31,344 bases of DNA. Source: a virus. Within the stretch, counting starts at the first letter, position 1. Each line of letters starts with the position of its first letter. Below the pieces are notes generated by a model. It saw only the letters and a list, made by a program, of their open reading frames with translations, did not search any database and had not been told where the DNA came from. The position numbers were made by a program, and so were the translations under genes. Positions 23,910-30,904 of this stretch are shown in pieces. The DNA is taken from IMG/VR virus record IMGVR_UViG_3300046328_000215, positions 1 to 31,344 of that record, one strand, 5' to 3'.

Positions 23910-24583
23910 GCCTCCCCCACCGCTGCAAGTGCTGCACAAAGCCGCTCGGGGAATTCAATCCCGCCAGCGTCAAGCGTTGCCCTGTAATCCTTTATCGCCT
24001 CCACCAGCATCTGATTACTTTTCTCCGAAATCTGTACACGTTCTTGCGATGTGTTTAATTCTGGAGCGTTTTTATGCATATCAGGCTGCGCTACTGGTTG
24101 TGCCTCAGTGGAAAACATGTTGCGCAAGTCGTCGTAAATCCAGTTAGCCGCAGCATCAGAACCGAACTGGCTAACGTAGTTGTCTTGCGACATTCCAAGT
24201 AGCTTGTCGTATTCCGTGCGCTCCTGCGCTGGTTGCGCTGCTCCTGCGGCTAAGTACACAGGGCGACTCTGTTTGACTATCTGACCTCCGTGATAGTTGA
24301 CCCAAACCTCACCGTATGGGCCATCTACAAGGTACTGATACGCCACAGGCTTTTGCGCTGGTTGTGCTAAGTCACGCGCAATATAGTCAGCAAAAACTTT
24401 CACCGCCATAACACTACCAAACTCGACACGCCCTGTGTCAGTGATAACCCCGCCAACGTGGGCGATGCGTTGCCCGATAGTCATGTTTGCTGTTTCGCTT
24501 GCCATCTTCAATCGCTCCCAAGGTTCAAGACCGTAGTACTCAACATCTTCATTTGTGACTACTTTGGTTTGTTTCGTATCCAT
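23906..24583 (-). CDS. Early-operon protein of unknown function (225 aa)
   Basis: AGGAG precedes ATG 24583. N-terminal EDVEYYGLEPWERLKMASE, then a central QKPVAYQYLVDGPYGEVWVN / RPVYLAAGAAQPAQE segment: the PVAxxY...PVYLAA pattern appears, often repeated, in accessory phage proteins of unknown role. The C-terminus EFPERLCAALAAVGEA is preceded by a helix. Overlaps the gene upstream by 25 bases and the HTH gene downstream by ATGA. May be related to the Ead/Ea22-type accessory proteins, but I cannot confirm it. Confidence 0.65.
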   Translation of the reverse strand: MDTKQTKVVTNEDVEYYGLEPWERLKMASETANMTIGQRIAHVGGVITDTGRVEFGSVMAVKVFADYIARDLAQPAQKPVAYQYLVDGPYGEVWVNYHGGQIVKQSRPVYLAAGAAQPAQERTEYDKLLGMSQDNYVSQFGSDAAANWIYDDLRNMFSTEAQPVAQPDMHKNAPELNTSQERVQISEKSNQMLVEAIKDYRATLDAGGIEFPERLCAALAAVGEA

Positions 24584-25041
24584 ATCTCTGCTCCTGTTTC
24601 TGGGTCTTTGTAATCAAGTGTTGGGTGAGACCAGCATTCGCCGCTTTTTTGATGCTGTGAGTGCTGCTCAATCTCAGCCTCAAGCACCTCAATCGCATGC
24701 CCGTACTTTTGGCGTAAAGATATTCGGGCTTGGCAAACGTCTTGATACCGCTTGTTCCACAGCGTTGCGCTTTCCTTCGCAGCGCCTACTTGCCCTCTCG
24801 CAGCTTCCAGTTCCTGCTTGAGTGCGTCACGTTCAGCAATCAGTTTCAGTATTGCGTCAGGACTAGCGGCAACAATGTAAGCAGCATTTGTATGGGCATC
24901 ACTGTGAGCAAAGTCTCCATCAAAATCGCAACGCGCCACACGTAGACCAGCATCATTCAGAATGTTGGGCGGCATCCCTGCCATTGGTTGCCAAGGCGTA
25001 TTGCGTACAGCGAGAGCTAGGGTTTTAAGTTGGTCGGTCAT
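24559..25041 (-). CDS. Ead/Ea22-like accessory protein (160 aa)
   Basis: N-terminal half VARCDFDGDFAHSDAHTNAAYIVAASPDAILKLIAERDALKQELE matches the N-A-x-(F/Y)I-x-A-x-x-P-x-x-(I/V)LxLI followed by coiled coil that marks Ead/Ea22-like lambdoid and other phage accessory proteins. The coiled coil runs to about residue 130, and the end is WSHPTLDYKDPETGAEIWIRN. The family function is unknown. ATGA overlap with the gene upstream; 25-base overlap with the next. Confidence 0.65.
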   Translation of the reverse strand: MTDQLKTLALAVRNTPWQPMAGMPPNILNDAGLRVARCDFDGDFAHSDAHTNAAYIVAASPDAILKLIAERDALKQELEAARGQVGAAKESATLWNKRYQDVCQARISLRQKYGHAIEVLEAEIEQHSQHQKSGECWSHPTLDYKDPETGAEIWIRNKPK

Positions 25042-25382
25042 AGTCGCATCACCCCATCGTTAAAGTTGTATTCATCTGGCTCTTGTTCCGTCGAATCACG
25101 CAGCGGATTGCGACCCATACCTGCTGCAATCACGGCATCTTTACGCGCCTTGTAATTGCGCCACTTTTCGGCATCGGCCTTCACATCTTCCAGTTCCTGC
25201 CGTAGTGCTTCCCCCGCTTTATACGAGTCCATCAGGCACTCGCGTTCGTAGGCTGCTGTCTGCGCCATCGCTTCGACTGCTGCATGGAGGGCGGCTCGGG
25301 CGTGTCGCTTATCTTCGTGCCTGAATAAGGCAACTGCTTCATACGCATCAGCCAGCGCCATAACGGTTTGTGTGTCGGTCAT
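25038..25382 (-). CDS. Small helical early protein (114 aa)
   Basis: Helical and charged throughout (MALADAYEAVALFRHEDKRHARAALH, ALRQELEDVKADAEKWRNYK), ending YNFNDGVMRL. Same style as the adjacent Ead/Ea22-like protein (a coiled coil preceded by an alanine-rich helix), suggesting a related accessory role. Starts one base after the upstream stop; its own stop forms ATGA with the next start. Confidence 0.6.
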   Translation of the reverse strand: MTDTQTVMALADAYEAVALFRHEDKRHARAALHAAVEAMAQTAAYERECLMDSYKAGEALRQELEDVKADAEKWRNYKARKDAVIAAGMGRNPLRDSTEQEPDEYNFNDGVMRL

Positions 25383-25383
25383 T

Positions 25384-25584
25384 TCAGCAGTCCCTCATTC
25401 CAAGTGCTTCGAGTGCCTTCACCAGCTTGATGCACTTAGCAGCATCGCCAGCACTACAGTCGAGTCGGTTAACACTATTCCAGTAGATTGTTATCACGCC
25501 TTCGTTGCTGAAGTTAATCTCCATGCCTGTGTCAGACACTTCGTCAATTAGCCGCTGGCATATCTCTGCGATGTTTGGCTTCAT
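25384..25584 (-). CDS. Small early protein (66 aa)
   Basis: MKPNIAEICQRLIDEVSDTG, then MEINFSNEGVITIYWNSVNRLDC and a short helix (DAAKCIKLVKALEALG): one helix, a beta hairpin and a second helix. No recognised family. ATGA overlap with the pentapeptide-repeat gene upstream supports it as a translated member of the operon. Confidence 0.6.
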   Translation of the reverse strand: MKPNIAEICQRLIDEVSDTGMEINFSNEGVITIYWNSVNRLDCSAGDAAKCIKLVKALEALGMRDC

Positions 25585-26366
25585 TCAATCTCTCCCCATA
25601 TAGCAACGTGCGCCTCAATCATCAGCACAGCCATTGCGTACTCTTTGCCGTGGTCGGTGTCGCCGTGGGTCTTTTCAACTGCGGCTACAAACTCGTCAAG
25701 GAATCCTGTGAAGCATCCAGCTTTAATCACGATGCCTTTGTCTGTGATAAACGATTGCAAGTAATCGAAGCGAGAGCCAAGAGGGCCGCATTGGAAGAAA
25801 GGTCTACCAGCAATTAACTTGCCGAACTTTTTACCCAGATTGGCACCTCTCAGATTGGCACGGCGCAGATCGGCACATCTCAGATTGGCACGGCGCAGAT
25901 CGGCACCGTACAGATCGGCACCTCTCAGATCGGCACCTCTCAGATCGGCACCGCTCAGATCGGCACCTCTCAGATCGGCACGGCTCAGATCGGCACCGTA
26001 CAGATTGGCACCTCTCAGATCGGCACCTCTCAGATCGGCACCGCTCAGATCGGCACCTCTCAGATTGGCACCGTACAGATTGGCACCTCTCAGATTGGCA
26101 CCGTACAGATTGGCACCTCTCAGATCGGCACCGCTCAGATTGGCACCTCTCAGATCGGCACGGCTCAGATCGGCACCGTACAGATTGGCACCGTACAGAT
26201 TGGCACCTCTCAGATCGGCACCGCTCAGATTGGCACCTCTCAGATCGGCACCGCTCAGATTGGCTTTACTCGTCGTCGCTTTCTCAAGCATTGCGCGTGT
26301 CGTCATGCCTGCTTCGCCTTCAAACAGGACTGTGCCTGTGTAGCGGTTTTTAATTTGTGGGTTCAT
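25581..26366 (-). CDS. Pentapeptide-repeat protein with C-terminal phage domain (261 aa)
   Basis: Residues 35-179 are 29 consecutive A(D/N)LXX pentapeptides (ADLRG, ANLYG, ADLSR, ANLSG and so on), which fold as a right-handed quadrilateral beta-helix. Residues 1-34 (NRYTGTVLFEGEAGMTTRAMLEKA) are a short cap found in other phage pentapeptide proteins. Residues about 186-261 (LIAGRPFFQCGPLGSRFDYL, KAGCFTGFLDEFVAAVEKTHG, AMAVLMIEAHVAIWGE) form a separate conserved-looking module. Some pentapeptide proteins (MfpA, Qnr) mimic DNA and bind gyrase; whether this one does is unknown. ATGA junctions at both ends. Confidence 0.9.
   Translation of the reverse strand: MNPQIKNRYTGTVLFEGEAGMTTRAMLEKATTSKANLSGADLRGANLSGADLRGANLYGANLYGADLSRADLRGANLSGADLRGANLYGANLRGANLYGANLRGADLSGADLRGADLRGANLYGADLSRADLRGADLSGADLRGADLRGADLYGADLRRANLRCADLRRANLRGANLGKKFGKLIAGRPFFQCGPLGSRFDYLQSFITDKGIVIKAGCFTGFLDEFVAAVEKTHGDTDHGKEYAMAVLMIEAHVAIWGEIE
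25830..26264 (-). repeat. 15-bp tandem array coding the pentapeptides
   Basis: 29 units of 15 bp, on the forward strand mostly CAGATCGGCACCTCT, CAGATTGGCACCGTA, CAGATCGGCACCGCT and CAGATCGGCACGGCT. Units differ at three or four positions only, and the codon choice is nearly identical among units, so the array is homogenised at DNA level and not merely by protein selection. Unequal exchange or slippage would add or remove whole pentapeptides in frame. Confidence 0.92.
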
Positions 26367-26578
26367 GCTGCCTCTCCCTTTGGTTGTGTAACAATCACAT
26401 CGTCTGGATACTCATGGTCATCAATACCCTTGTTGAACCACACGGCATCGTGCGATTCGTGCATCGTGGCTTTGACGGCTACGGTGGGTGCGGCGTCTAA
26501 GACGGCGATGGCTGCGTCGTATATATCTTCAACATCAGCTTTCAAAGCCTCACGCACAGCAGCGGTTAGTAGGATCAT
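26363..26578 (-). CDS. Small early protein (71 aa)
   Basis: MILLTAAVREALKADVEDIYDAA, then VLDAAPTVAVKATMHESHDAVWFNKG and DDHEYPDDVIVTQPKGEAA. Helix followed by a strand-rich acidic end. No recognised family. Overlaps the FtsK-gamma-like gene upstream by ATGA and the pentapeptide gene downstream by ATGA. Confidence 0.55.
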   Translation of the reverse strand: MILLTAAVREALKADVEDIYDAAIAVLDAAPTVAVKATMHESHDAVWFNKGIDDHEYPDDVIVTQPKGEAA

Positions 26579-26799
26579 TTCAAATACTCCCGCACACCCG
26601 ATGGAGTCATTTTGGAAATAGTCCCCTCCTTCTCCATGATTTCAAAAAGCCGCTCCGTTTGGTTGTAGCTAATCTGCATCTTGCGTTGCACATAGCTGAG
26701 TGAAACTCGCTCCTTCACTAACTTGCGTGCTGTCTCCAGCATTTCAGTCGAGACAAGCGATAAGCCGGGTCGGTTAACAATAGGTTCAATTTCGGTCAT
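26575..26799 (-). CDS. Stand-alone FtsK-gamma-like winged-helix protein (74 aa)
   Basis: ATG 26799 has GGAG eight bases upstream (GTG 26808 is the alternative). Residues 21-74 align by eye with the gamma domain of the FtsK DNA translocase: ARKLVKERVSLSYVQRKMQI, SYNQTERLFEIMEKEGTIS, and RE(Y)L at the end, keeping V-Q-R-x-x-x-I-x-YN-x-x-x-R-x-x-E-x-ME-x-x-G. In FtsK this domain reads KOPS polarity sequences and activates XerD. No motor domain is attached here. It may bind DNA as a regulator or compete with host FtsK (inference). Confidence 0.75.
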   Translation of the reverse strand: MTEIEPIVNRPGLSLVSTEMLETARKLVKERVSLSYVQRKMQISYNQTERLFEIMEKEGTISKMTPSGVREYLK

Positions 26800-26823
26800 C
26801 TCACACACTCCATATCTTTTGTA

Positions 26824-26974
<151 letters not shown>

Positions 26975-26991
<17 letters not shown>

Positions 26992-27358
26992 CAATAGACT
27001 CCTTGGCTGCTACTGAGCATGGAATAAGTTCACAAACACCTGTCAGATAAATCTCTGGGTTTACAACGTCAATCTTGCATCCAGACTGAACGCCAGTTTG
27101 AGCAACTCCCGAAAGTGCCACTCCGTCTTTTGCTTTCCACGACCACAAGCGGCGAGAATCAGACAGCACGCACGATTCACCGTCAACGCTAACAACAGTT
27201 CCCGCATGGACTCCTGCTGAGTAGCAACGTGCAATGACGTACTTGCCGACAAACGGATGCGGCGCTGTTGAACGCTCCGGTTGTGCAATCTGGCTGTTGA
27301 CCAGTGCAGCAATTTGCTTGAGTTGTCCGAGGGTGAAATTGTCAATATCAAAGTTCAT
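26975..27358 (-). CDS. DUF6948-like early protein (127 aa)
   Basis: GGAG precedes ATG 27358. A short N-terminal helix (LGQLKQIAALVNSQIAQ) is followed by GKYVIARCYSAGVHAGTVVS, then GESCVLSDSRRLWSWKA, LSGVAQTGVQSGCKIDV and EIYLTGVCELIPC. The order (V-I-x-R-x-YSAGVHxG, D-x-RR-x-WSWK, EI-L-x-EIIPC) is that of the small beta-barrel phage proteins filed as DUF6948; recognition is from memory and the function is unknown. Its end overlaps the dipeptide-repeat gene. Confidence 0.7.
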
Positions 27359-27370
27359 AGTTTTCTCCGG

Positions 27371-27481
27371 TTAAAAATTCCAAATCTTCTGAATAAGCCA
27401 CCACCCCACCGCACACACCAGAATTGCGGGGCTGGCGGCGAGGATGATTGCGGCTATGAGGAAGGCTTTGAAGAAAATCAC
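27371..27481 (-). CDS. 36-residue membrane peptide
   Basis: GTG start overlapping the methyltransferase stop (GTGA). Reads MIFFKAFLIAAIILAASPA then ILVCAVGWWLIQKIWNF: one long or two short hydrophobic spans ending in a Trp/Lys interface motif. It fills the gap between methyltransferase and the DUF6948-like gene. Function unknown. Confidence 0.55.
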   Translation of the reverse strand: MIFFKAFLIAAIILAASPAILVCAVGWWLIQKIWNF

Positions 27482-28593
27482 AGCGCAGCCTTAATGCGTT
27501 CGCCAATCCAGCGCACCACAGGCACAGCCCAGCTATTGCCCAGTGCCTTGTAGCGTGGGCCGTCAGCCATTGGTTTGCCCCGGTTTGGGACTAGGGTGTA
27601 GTTGTCGGGGAATCCTTGCAACCGCTCACACTCCACAGGGGTGAGTCGGCGTACTTGCATGGCTGGTGTCATCACTGAACCTTCAAACCCACCGCCTGCA
27701 GTGCGTGCTTTGCGTACCTCTGACCCGTTCCTGCCGTAAGGCACTGGGACAAATAAAGACCCCCCCCCGTTTATGTGCTGATTTTCTAGACCCTGCTTGT
27801 CGCCATAGTGCGTGTCTAAAGTACAAGCAACGTCAGCGGGCCACAATGGTATCGCCCACCCGGAATCTACCCTTTCTGTACCTCGCATACCTTTGCTAAT
27901 GCCTGCCGTAATTGGGCCGGTAATGTCTTTCCCCTGCGTTCTGCTCGGCGCAAAATCCCTTCGCAAGCCTTCTTGCTCAAAAAGAACCGCTGCGGGATCG
28001 AACCCTTCTCTAGCACTTGCGACAACGAACACACGACGGCGGCGTTGGGCAACTCCGAAATATTGGGCATCGAGGACACGCCACGCGACTGCTCTCTTGG
28101 GGCCAAGCACATAACCAGCGTTTGACCATTTGCCCCCTGGCGGGATGAGCGCATCATCTTCACCGGCAAGCCCAGCAAGGAAGCAACCAAAGGCGTTGTC
28201 CTTTGTGGATAAGACTCCGGGGACGTTTTCCCAGAAGATGATGGCTGGGGGTTGTTTCCAAAGAAGTCGAGTTGTGTCGATTGCATTTGCGATTTCACAG
28301 AATGTTAAAGAAAGGTTGCCCCTCGCGTCATTGAGAGAGTTGCGAAGTCCTGCCACGCTGAACGCTTGGCACGGTGTGCCGCCACAGAGCATGTCTGGGG
28401 CTTCAATCAGGAGGCTGTTGACCAGATCGGCAATCTTTGTCATGTCGCCAAGGTTCTCAACGTGCGGGTAGTAGTGTGTCAATAGGGCTGACGGTGCGGG
28501 TTCAATCTCTGCGAACCACGCAGCCTCCCATCCCAATGGGTTCCACGCTACAGATGCGGCTTCTATGCCAGAGCAGACAGAACCAAATTTCAT
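27478..28593 (-). CDS. C5 cytosine DNA methyltransferase
   Basis: Methylates cytosine C5 in a specific DNA site, protecting phage DNA from restriction. Start ATG 28593 (ATGA overlap with the zinc-finger gene). 371 residues with motif I FGSVCSGIEAAS (3-14), motif IV GGTPCQAFS with catalytic Cys75, motif VI WENVPG (121-126), motif VIII QRRRRVFVV (183-191), and motifs IX-X RRLTPVECERLQGFPDNY and ALGNSWAVPV. The target-recognition region is about 195-310. It contains a G9 run coding Gly276-278 upstream of motifs IX-X. No restriction endonuclease gene is adjacent, so it is an orphan enzyme. Confidence 0.93.
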   Translation of the reverse strand: MKFGSVCSGIEAASVAWNPLGWEAAWFAEIEPAPSALLTHYYPHVENLGDMTKIADLVNSLLIEAPDMLCGGTPCQAFSVAGLRNSLNDARGNLSLTFCEIANAIDTTRLLWKQPPAIIFWENVPGVLSTKDNAFGCFLAGLAGEDDALIPPGGKWSNAGYVLGPKRAVAWRVLDAQYFGVAQRRRRVFVVASAREGFDPAAVLFEQEGLRRDFAPSRTQGKDITGPITAGISKGMRGTERVDSGWAIPLWPADVACTLDTHYGDKQGLENQHINGGGSLFVPVPYGRNGSEVRKARTAGGGFEGSVMTPAMQVRRLTPVECERLQGFPDNYTLVPNRGKPMADGPRYKALGNSWAVPVVRWIGERIKAAL

Positions 28594-28802
28594 CGCACAC
28601 CTCGCGCAACTGCCGACAACTCGGGCCACTTAGCCGGTGTGTAGAAACCTGCCATCTTGCTTATCTGCGGCGGGGGTACGGGTATCACATCCCCGCGTCG
28701 GCAGACTCCGCAGATTGCTCTGTACTCGTAGGTGTTACGCAGCTTCACGCGAAACTCGCGCAAGAGTTTCTCTTTGCCGCATTGGGTGCAGGTTTGGGTC
28801 AT
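28590..28802 (-). CDS. Small zinc-finger protein (70 aa)
   Basis: Start ATG 28802 overlaps the stop of the 31-codon gene upstream (ATGA); the longer open frame upstream overlaps two other genes and is not used. TCTQCGKEKLLREF and then YRAICGVCR give a CxxC...CxxC pair about 25 residues apart, the zinc-ribbon seen in small phage proteins and some HNH families. The HNH His and Asn residues are absent. The C-terminus (KMAGFYTPAKWPELSAVARG) is basic. Probable nucleic-acid binding; role unknown. Confidence 0.65.
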   Translation of the reverse strand: MTQTCTQCGKEKLLREFRVKLRNTYEYRAICGVCRRGDVIPVPPPQISKMAGFYTPAKWPELSAVARGVR

Positions 28803-28894
28803 TTGTTGCGGCTCACTTTCCATGCTCTCTTGATAGCGTTCTTGAACGTCCAGCCGAAGCTGACGTACTGCTTGACTAAGGTGATGAAGGTCAT
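28799..28894 (-). CDS. 31-residue basic peptide
   Basis: MTFITLVKQYVSFGWTFKNA then IKRAWKVSRNK: a short amphipathic helix with a strongly basic end. Both junctions are 4-base ATGA overlaps with neighbours, the main evidence that it is translated. Function unknown. Confidence 0.5.
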   Translation of the reverse strand: MTFITLVKQYVSFGWTFKNAIKRAWKVSRNK

Positions 28895-29073
28895 GCTGTA
28901 GTCCTGATATCTTCAACAGTGAGGATGGATGTGGACTCCATCTCCCAATCCATTTCATGCGCTTCTTGAGCCTTGATGACTGCGAATGTCTCTGCCAGTT
29001 CTCGCGTGGAAGCGTCAACAGTCACTTGCATGAATTGCTTGGCTTGCCTGGTAACGTGAATCTGGTAATTCAT
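28891..29073 (-). CDS. Small early protein (60 aa)
   Basis: MNYQIHVTRQAKQFMQVTVDA, then RELAETFAVIKAQEAHEMDWE and SILTVEDIRTTA: a beta-alpha-beta pattern with an acidic C-terminus, resembling small phage proteins with a DPxxAE-type helix between strands. ATGA overlaps at both ends. Function unknown. Confidence 0.6.
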   Translation of the reverse strand: MNYQIHVTRQAKQFMQVTVDASTRELAETFAVIKAQEAHEMDWEMESTSILTVEDIRTTA

Positions 29074-29801
29074 TGGAAGGTCATCCTTTTAAACACTTCT
29101 CTAGTCGCCTCAATGTCTCGTTCGCAGTACTCAGCGACATTGTGAATACGTCCCGCCAGAACTGCGTCATAGACCGTGGCCCCAGTGATATCCCCTTTGG
29201 GCGATTCAATCGAAAGCGCACGGCACAGACGATCTAGGCTGATTCGCCCACCATTACCTGCCCACTGCGTCATGGTGTCGTACACCTTGTCAGCGTCCCA
29301 AGGTTTAGCTTGTGAAGCACGGGCCAGCGAGACGCATGGACGGATGCCGTTCACAATGAATCTCTGAACCAAGAACCGGAGGTCGAAGGAAACGATGTTG
29401 TGACCAATGAAGGTGCAGGTAAATTCGTTTCCGACTACAGCTTTGGTCAGGGCAGAGTTGAGGGCAATCAAGACAGACTTTTCATCAGTGTCTGAAAATA
29501 ACATCTGTGGTGGCTCATCGTTCACGGCAATACCAACGACACACACTCGACCAAAAGACCCGTCCAAGCCCGTTTTACGCACAGCCTGATCTATCTCTGC
29601 GGCTGCACTGGCTTTCAATGCGTCGATGGCTGGCTGCCCCTTCTCAATCAGCCACTTGGCAGCGGCTTCAGCGCCGTAGTTCCCAGGTGCTCGAATAGCG
29701 GCAATCTCCTTACCAATCTTCTCGTTCACCTGTTCGGTTATGTCGGCAATGACAGCATGGTTTGCTGTTGGTAGGGTTTCTATGTCAAGTGTGATTTGCA
29801 T
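29070..29801 (-). CDS. 3'-5' exonuclease, DEDDy (PolB-exo2-like)
   Basis: Metal-dependent removal of 3' nucleotides, likely in phage replication or recombination. 243 residues with Exo I LDIETLP (Asp6, Glu8), Exo II GHNIVSFDLRFL (Asp140) and Exo III NVAEYCERDIEAT (Tyr225, Asp229, Y-x-x-x-D spacing), so all four acids and the tyrosine are present. The segment between motifs I and II (about 20-80) is a helical insertion as in predicted PolB-like exonucleases rather than DnaQ. GGGG lies upstream of ATG 29801. Next to the SSB-like gene, forming a replication pair. Confidence 0.85.
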   Translation of the reverse strand: MQITLDIETLPTANHAVIADITEQVNEKIGKEIAAIRAPGNYGAEAAAKWLIEKGQPAIDALKASAAAEIDQAVRKTGLDGSFGRVCVVGIAVNDEPPQMLFSDTDEKSVLIALNSALTKAVVGNEFTCTFIGHNIVSFDLRFLVQRFIVNGIRPCVSLARASQAKPWDADKVYDTMTQWAGNGGRISLDRLCRALSIESPKGDITGATVYDAVLAGRIHNVAEYCERDIEATREVFKRMTFQ

Positions 29802-29815
29802 TTTCTGCCCCTACA

Positions 29816-30454
29816 TCAAAACGGAATATCCGAGTCATCAATCCCAGAAGCAGCACCCTCAGTCTCAACCTGACGGGTGTTTTCCCACTCTGGGGCTTCA
29901 CGAATCTTGTTTTGCAACCACTCAGCCAGTGATTCAAAGACCTCCATATCTGGGTTTTCCACTTCAAATATCACGTTCTTGTGTACTGCCGCAGGTTTGG
30001 AATTCTTCAAAGCAGAGGGAAGTGGCGAAAGGCCAGAAACATTTGCGTACTCTTTGCCGTTTGACTCGCTGTGGGTCACGTTCACCATGCAGTAAGCTCC
30101 GACCAGCTTGGTGATATCAAACGTCTTTGCTTCTTCGTCTGTGAACTGCTTTCCGCGCCAAGCACCCAACTCCTTGCGGAGCGATGCCTTCTCATGCATT
30201 GACAGGGTGTATTCCTTGTTGATGGTCATTGGCATGGTCTTGCCTTCCCATGTCACGGTCATGGGTTGACCTTCGGAGTCCTCCCCGAGAAGTTCCCACT
30301 CCACAAGAATCTTGCGTGCGACCTTCCCGGCAAACTGCCCACCTTTAGAGGTCTGCGTGCCAAGATCGACCATCTTGAAACAGCGGCCAATGTGATTTCC
30401 GATTGGGGCTTTTTTAAAGTTACCGCCACCACCAACTTTCGCAATGATTGCCAT
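29816..30454 (-). CDS. Phage ssDNA-binding-type protein with SSB C-terminal tip
   Basis: 212 residues. Start ATG 30454 with AGGAG upstream. The N-terminus (MAIIAKVGGGGNFKKAPIGNH, CFKMVDLGTQTSKGGQFAGK) and body (KILVEWELLGEDSEGQPMTV, LVGAYCMVNVTHSESNGKEY) match phage proteins of OB-like type often placed beside exonucleases or recombinases. The last nine residues GIDDSDIPF copy the acidic DDDIPF tip by which bacterial SSBs recruit repair and replication proteins. Likely coats ssDNA and recruits host factors. Binding is inferred from the tail and context. Confidence 0.75.
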   Translation of the reverse strand: MAIIAKVGGGGNFKKAPIGNHIGRCFKMVDLGTQTSKGGQFAGKVARKILVEWELLGEDSEGQPMTVTWEGKTMPMTINKEYTLSMHEKASLRKELGAWRGKQFTDEEAKTFDITKLVGAYCMVNVTHSESNGKEYANVSGLSPLPSALKNSKPAAVHKNVIFEVENPDMEVFESLAEWLQNKIREAPEWENTRQVETEGAASGIDDSDIPF

Positions 30455-30469
30455 TTGAGGCTCCTAGTT

Positions 30470-30494
30470 AAAACACGCCACTTAGAGAGGGCGC
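30470..30494 (-). terminator. Weak attenuator-like hairpin upstream of the SSB-like gene
   Basis: On the reverse strand GCGCC (30490-30494) pairs with GGCGT (30475-30479), one G-U included, with a 10-nt loop, then G and TTTT (30470-30473). A 5-bp stem with four T is marginal; it would lower transcription into the replication genes. The 47-nt gap is the only clear break in this operon upstream of the exonuclease. Confidence 0.3.
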
Positions 30495-30501
30495 AATCTC
30501 T

Positions 30502-30630
30502 TTACTTAATCGAATGGTTTTGAAGTTCGTACCAATCCGCACCGAATGCACGGCACAGGGCTTGAACGTCTTCGTCTGATATGTCTGTTGCACAAGCGAG
30601 GCAGTAGATGAAGTCAAGGATGTTTTTCAC
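30502..30630 (-). CDS. Small early protein (42 aa)
   Basis: GTG start overlapping the stop of the upstream membrane peptide (GTGA). MKNILDFIYCLACATDISDE, then DVQALCRAFGADWYELQNHS: two short helices with three cysteines. No family recognised. Supported mainly by its junction. Confidence 0.5.
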   Translation of the reverse strand: MKNILDFIYCLACATDISDEDVQALCRAFGADWYELQNHSIK

Positions 30631-30737
30631 AGCCAACCTCCAATCAGTGCAATCACCACGCCGACGAAAGCGATGGCAATGAGTGCATCAGTGATGCGGT
30701 AGGGAAGGGTGTCGTGGGATGGAGGGAGGAACTTCAT
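30627..30737 (-). CDS. 36-residue membrane peptide
   Basis: ATGA overlap with the upstream gene and GTGA overlap with the downstream one. A hydrophilic start (MKFLPPSHDTLPYRITD) leads into a single hydrophobic span (ALIAIAFVGVVIALIGGWL) at the C-terminus. Upstream GGAGG eight bases from ATG. Function unknown. Confidence 0.55.
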   Translation of the reverse strand: MKFLPPSHDTLPYRITDALIAIAFVGVVIALIGGWL

Positions 30738-30904
30738 GCGACCTCCACCAGATTGCCGAAATCGTCAATCACTGCGCGTCCCGTCTTGGTAAACGGGCCG
30801 ACTCCAGCAACCCAAATAATCCGCTTGCTGCTCATGTGCTCGCAGACGTAGCCCCAGTAGTACATAGCGTTAGAGCCACCGTCAGCAAATGTCCAAGATT
30901 TCAT
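30734..30904 (-). CDS. Small early protein (56 aa)
   Basis: ATG 30904 overlaps the stop of the operon's first gene (ATGA); the open frame further upstream is overlap. MKSWTFADGGSNAMYYWGYV, then SSKRIIWVAGVGPFTKTGRA and VIDDFGNLVEVA: aromatic and beta-rich. No family recognised. Confidence 0.55.
   Translation of the reverse strand: MKSWTFADGGSNAMYYWGYVCEHMSSKRIIWVAGVGPFTKTGRAVIDDFGNLVEVA

Noticed and set aside
25819-26343. Forward-strand ORF of LRSAP repeats across the pentapeptide array
   Set aside because: It is the complement of the 15-bp array; the repeat unit lacks stops on this strand. No ribosome site, and the reverse-strand protein has proper caps and operon junctions.
27867-28298. 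Second reverse-strand ORF inside the methyltransferase region
   Set aside because: Lies in another frame within the conserved methyltransferase motifs; composition is shadow-like and has no known motif.
28803-29018. N-terminal extension of the zinc-finger protein to 142 residues
   Set aside because: That part overlaps the 60-codon and 31-codon genes, both of which have ATGA junctions; the ATG at 28802 fits the same junction pattern.
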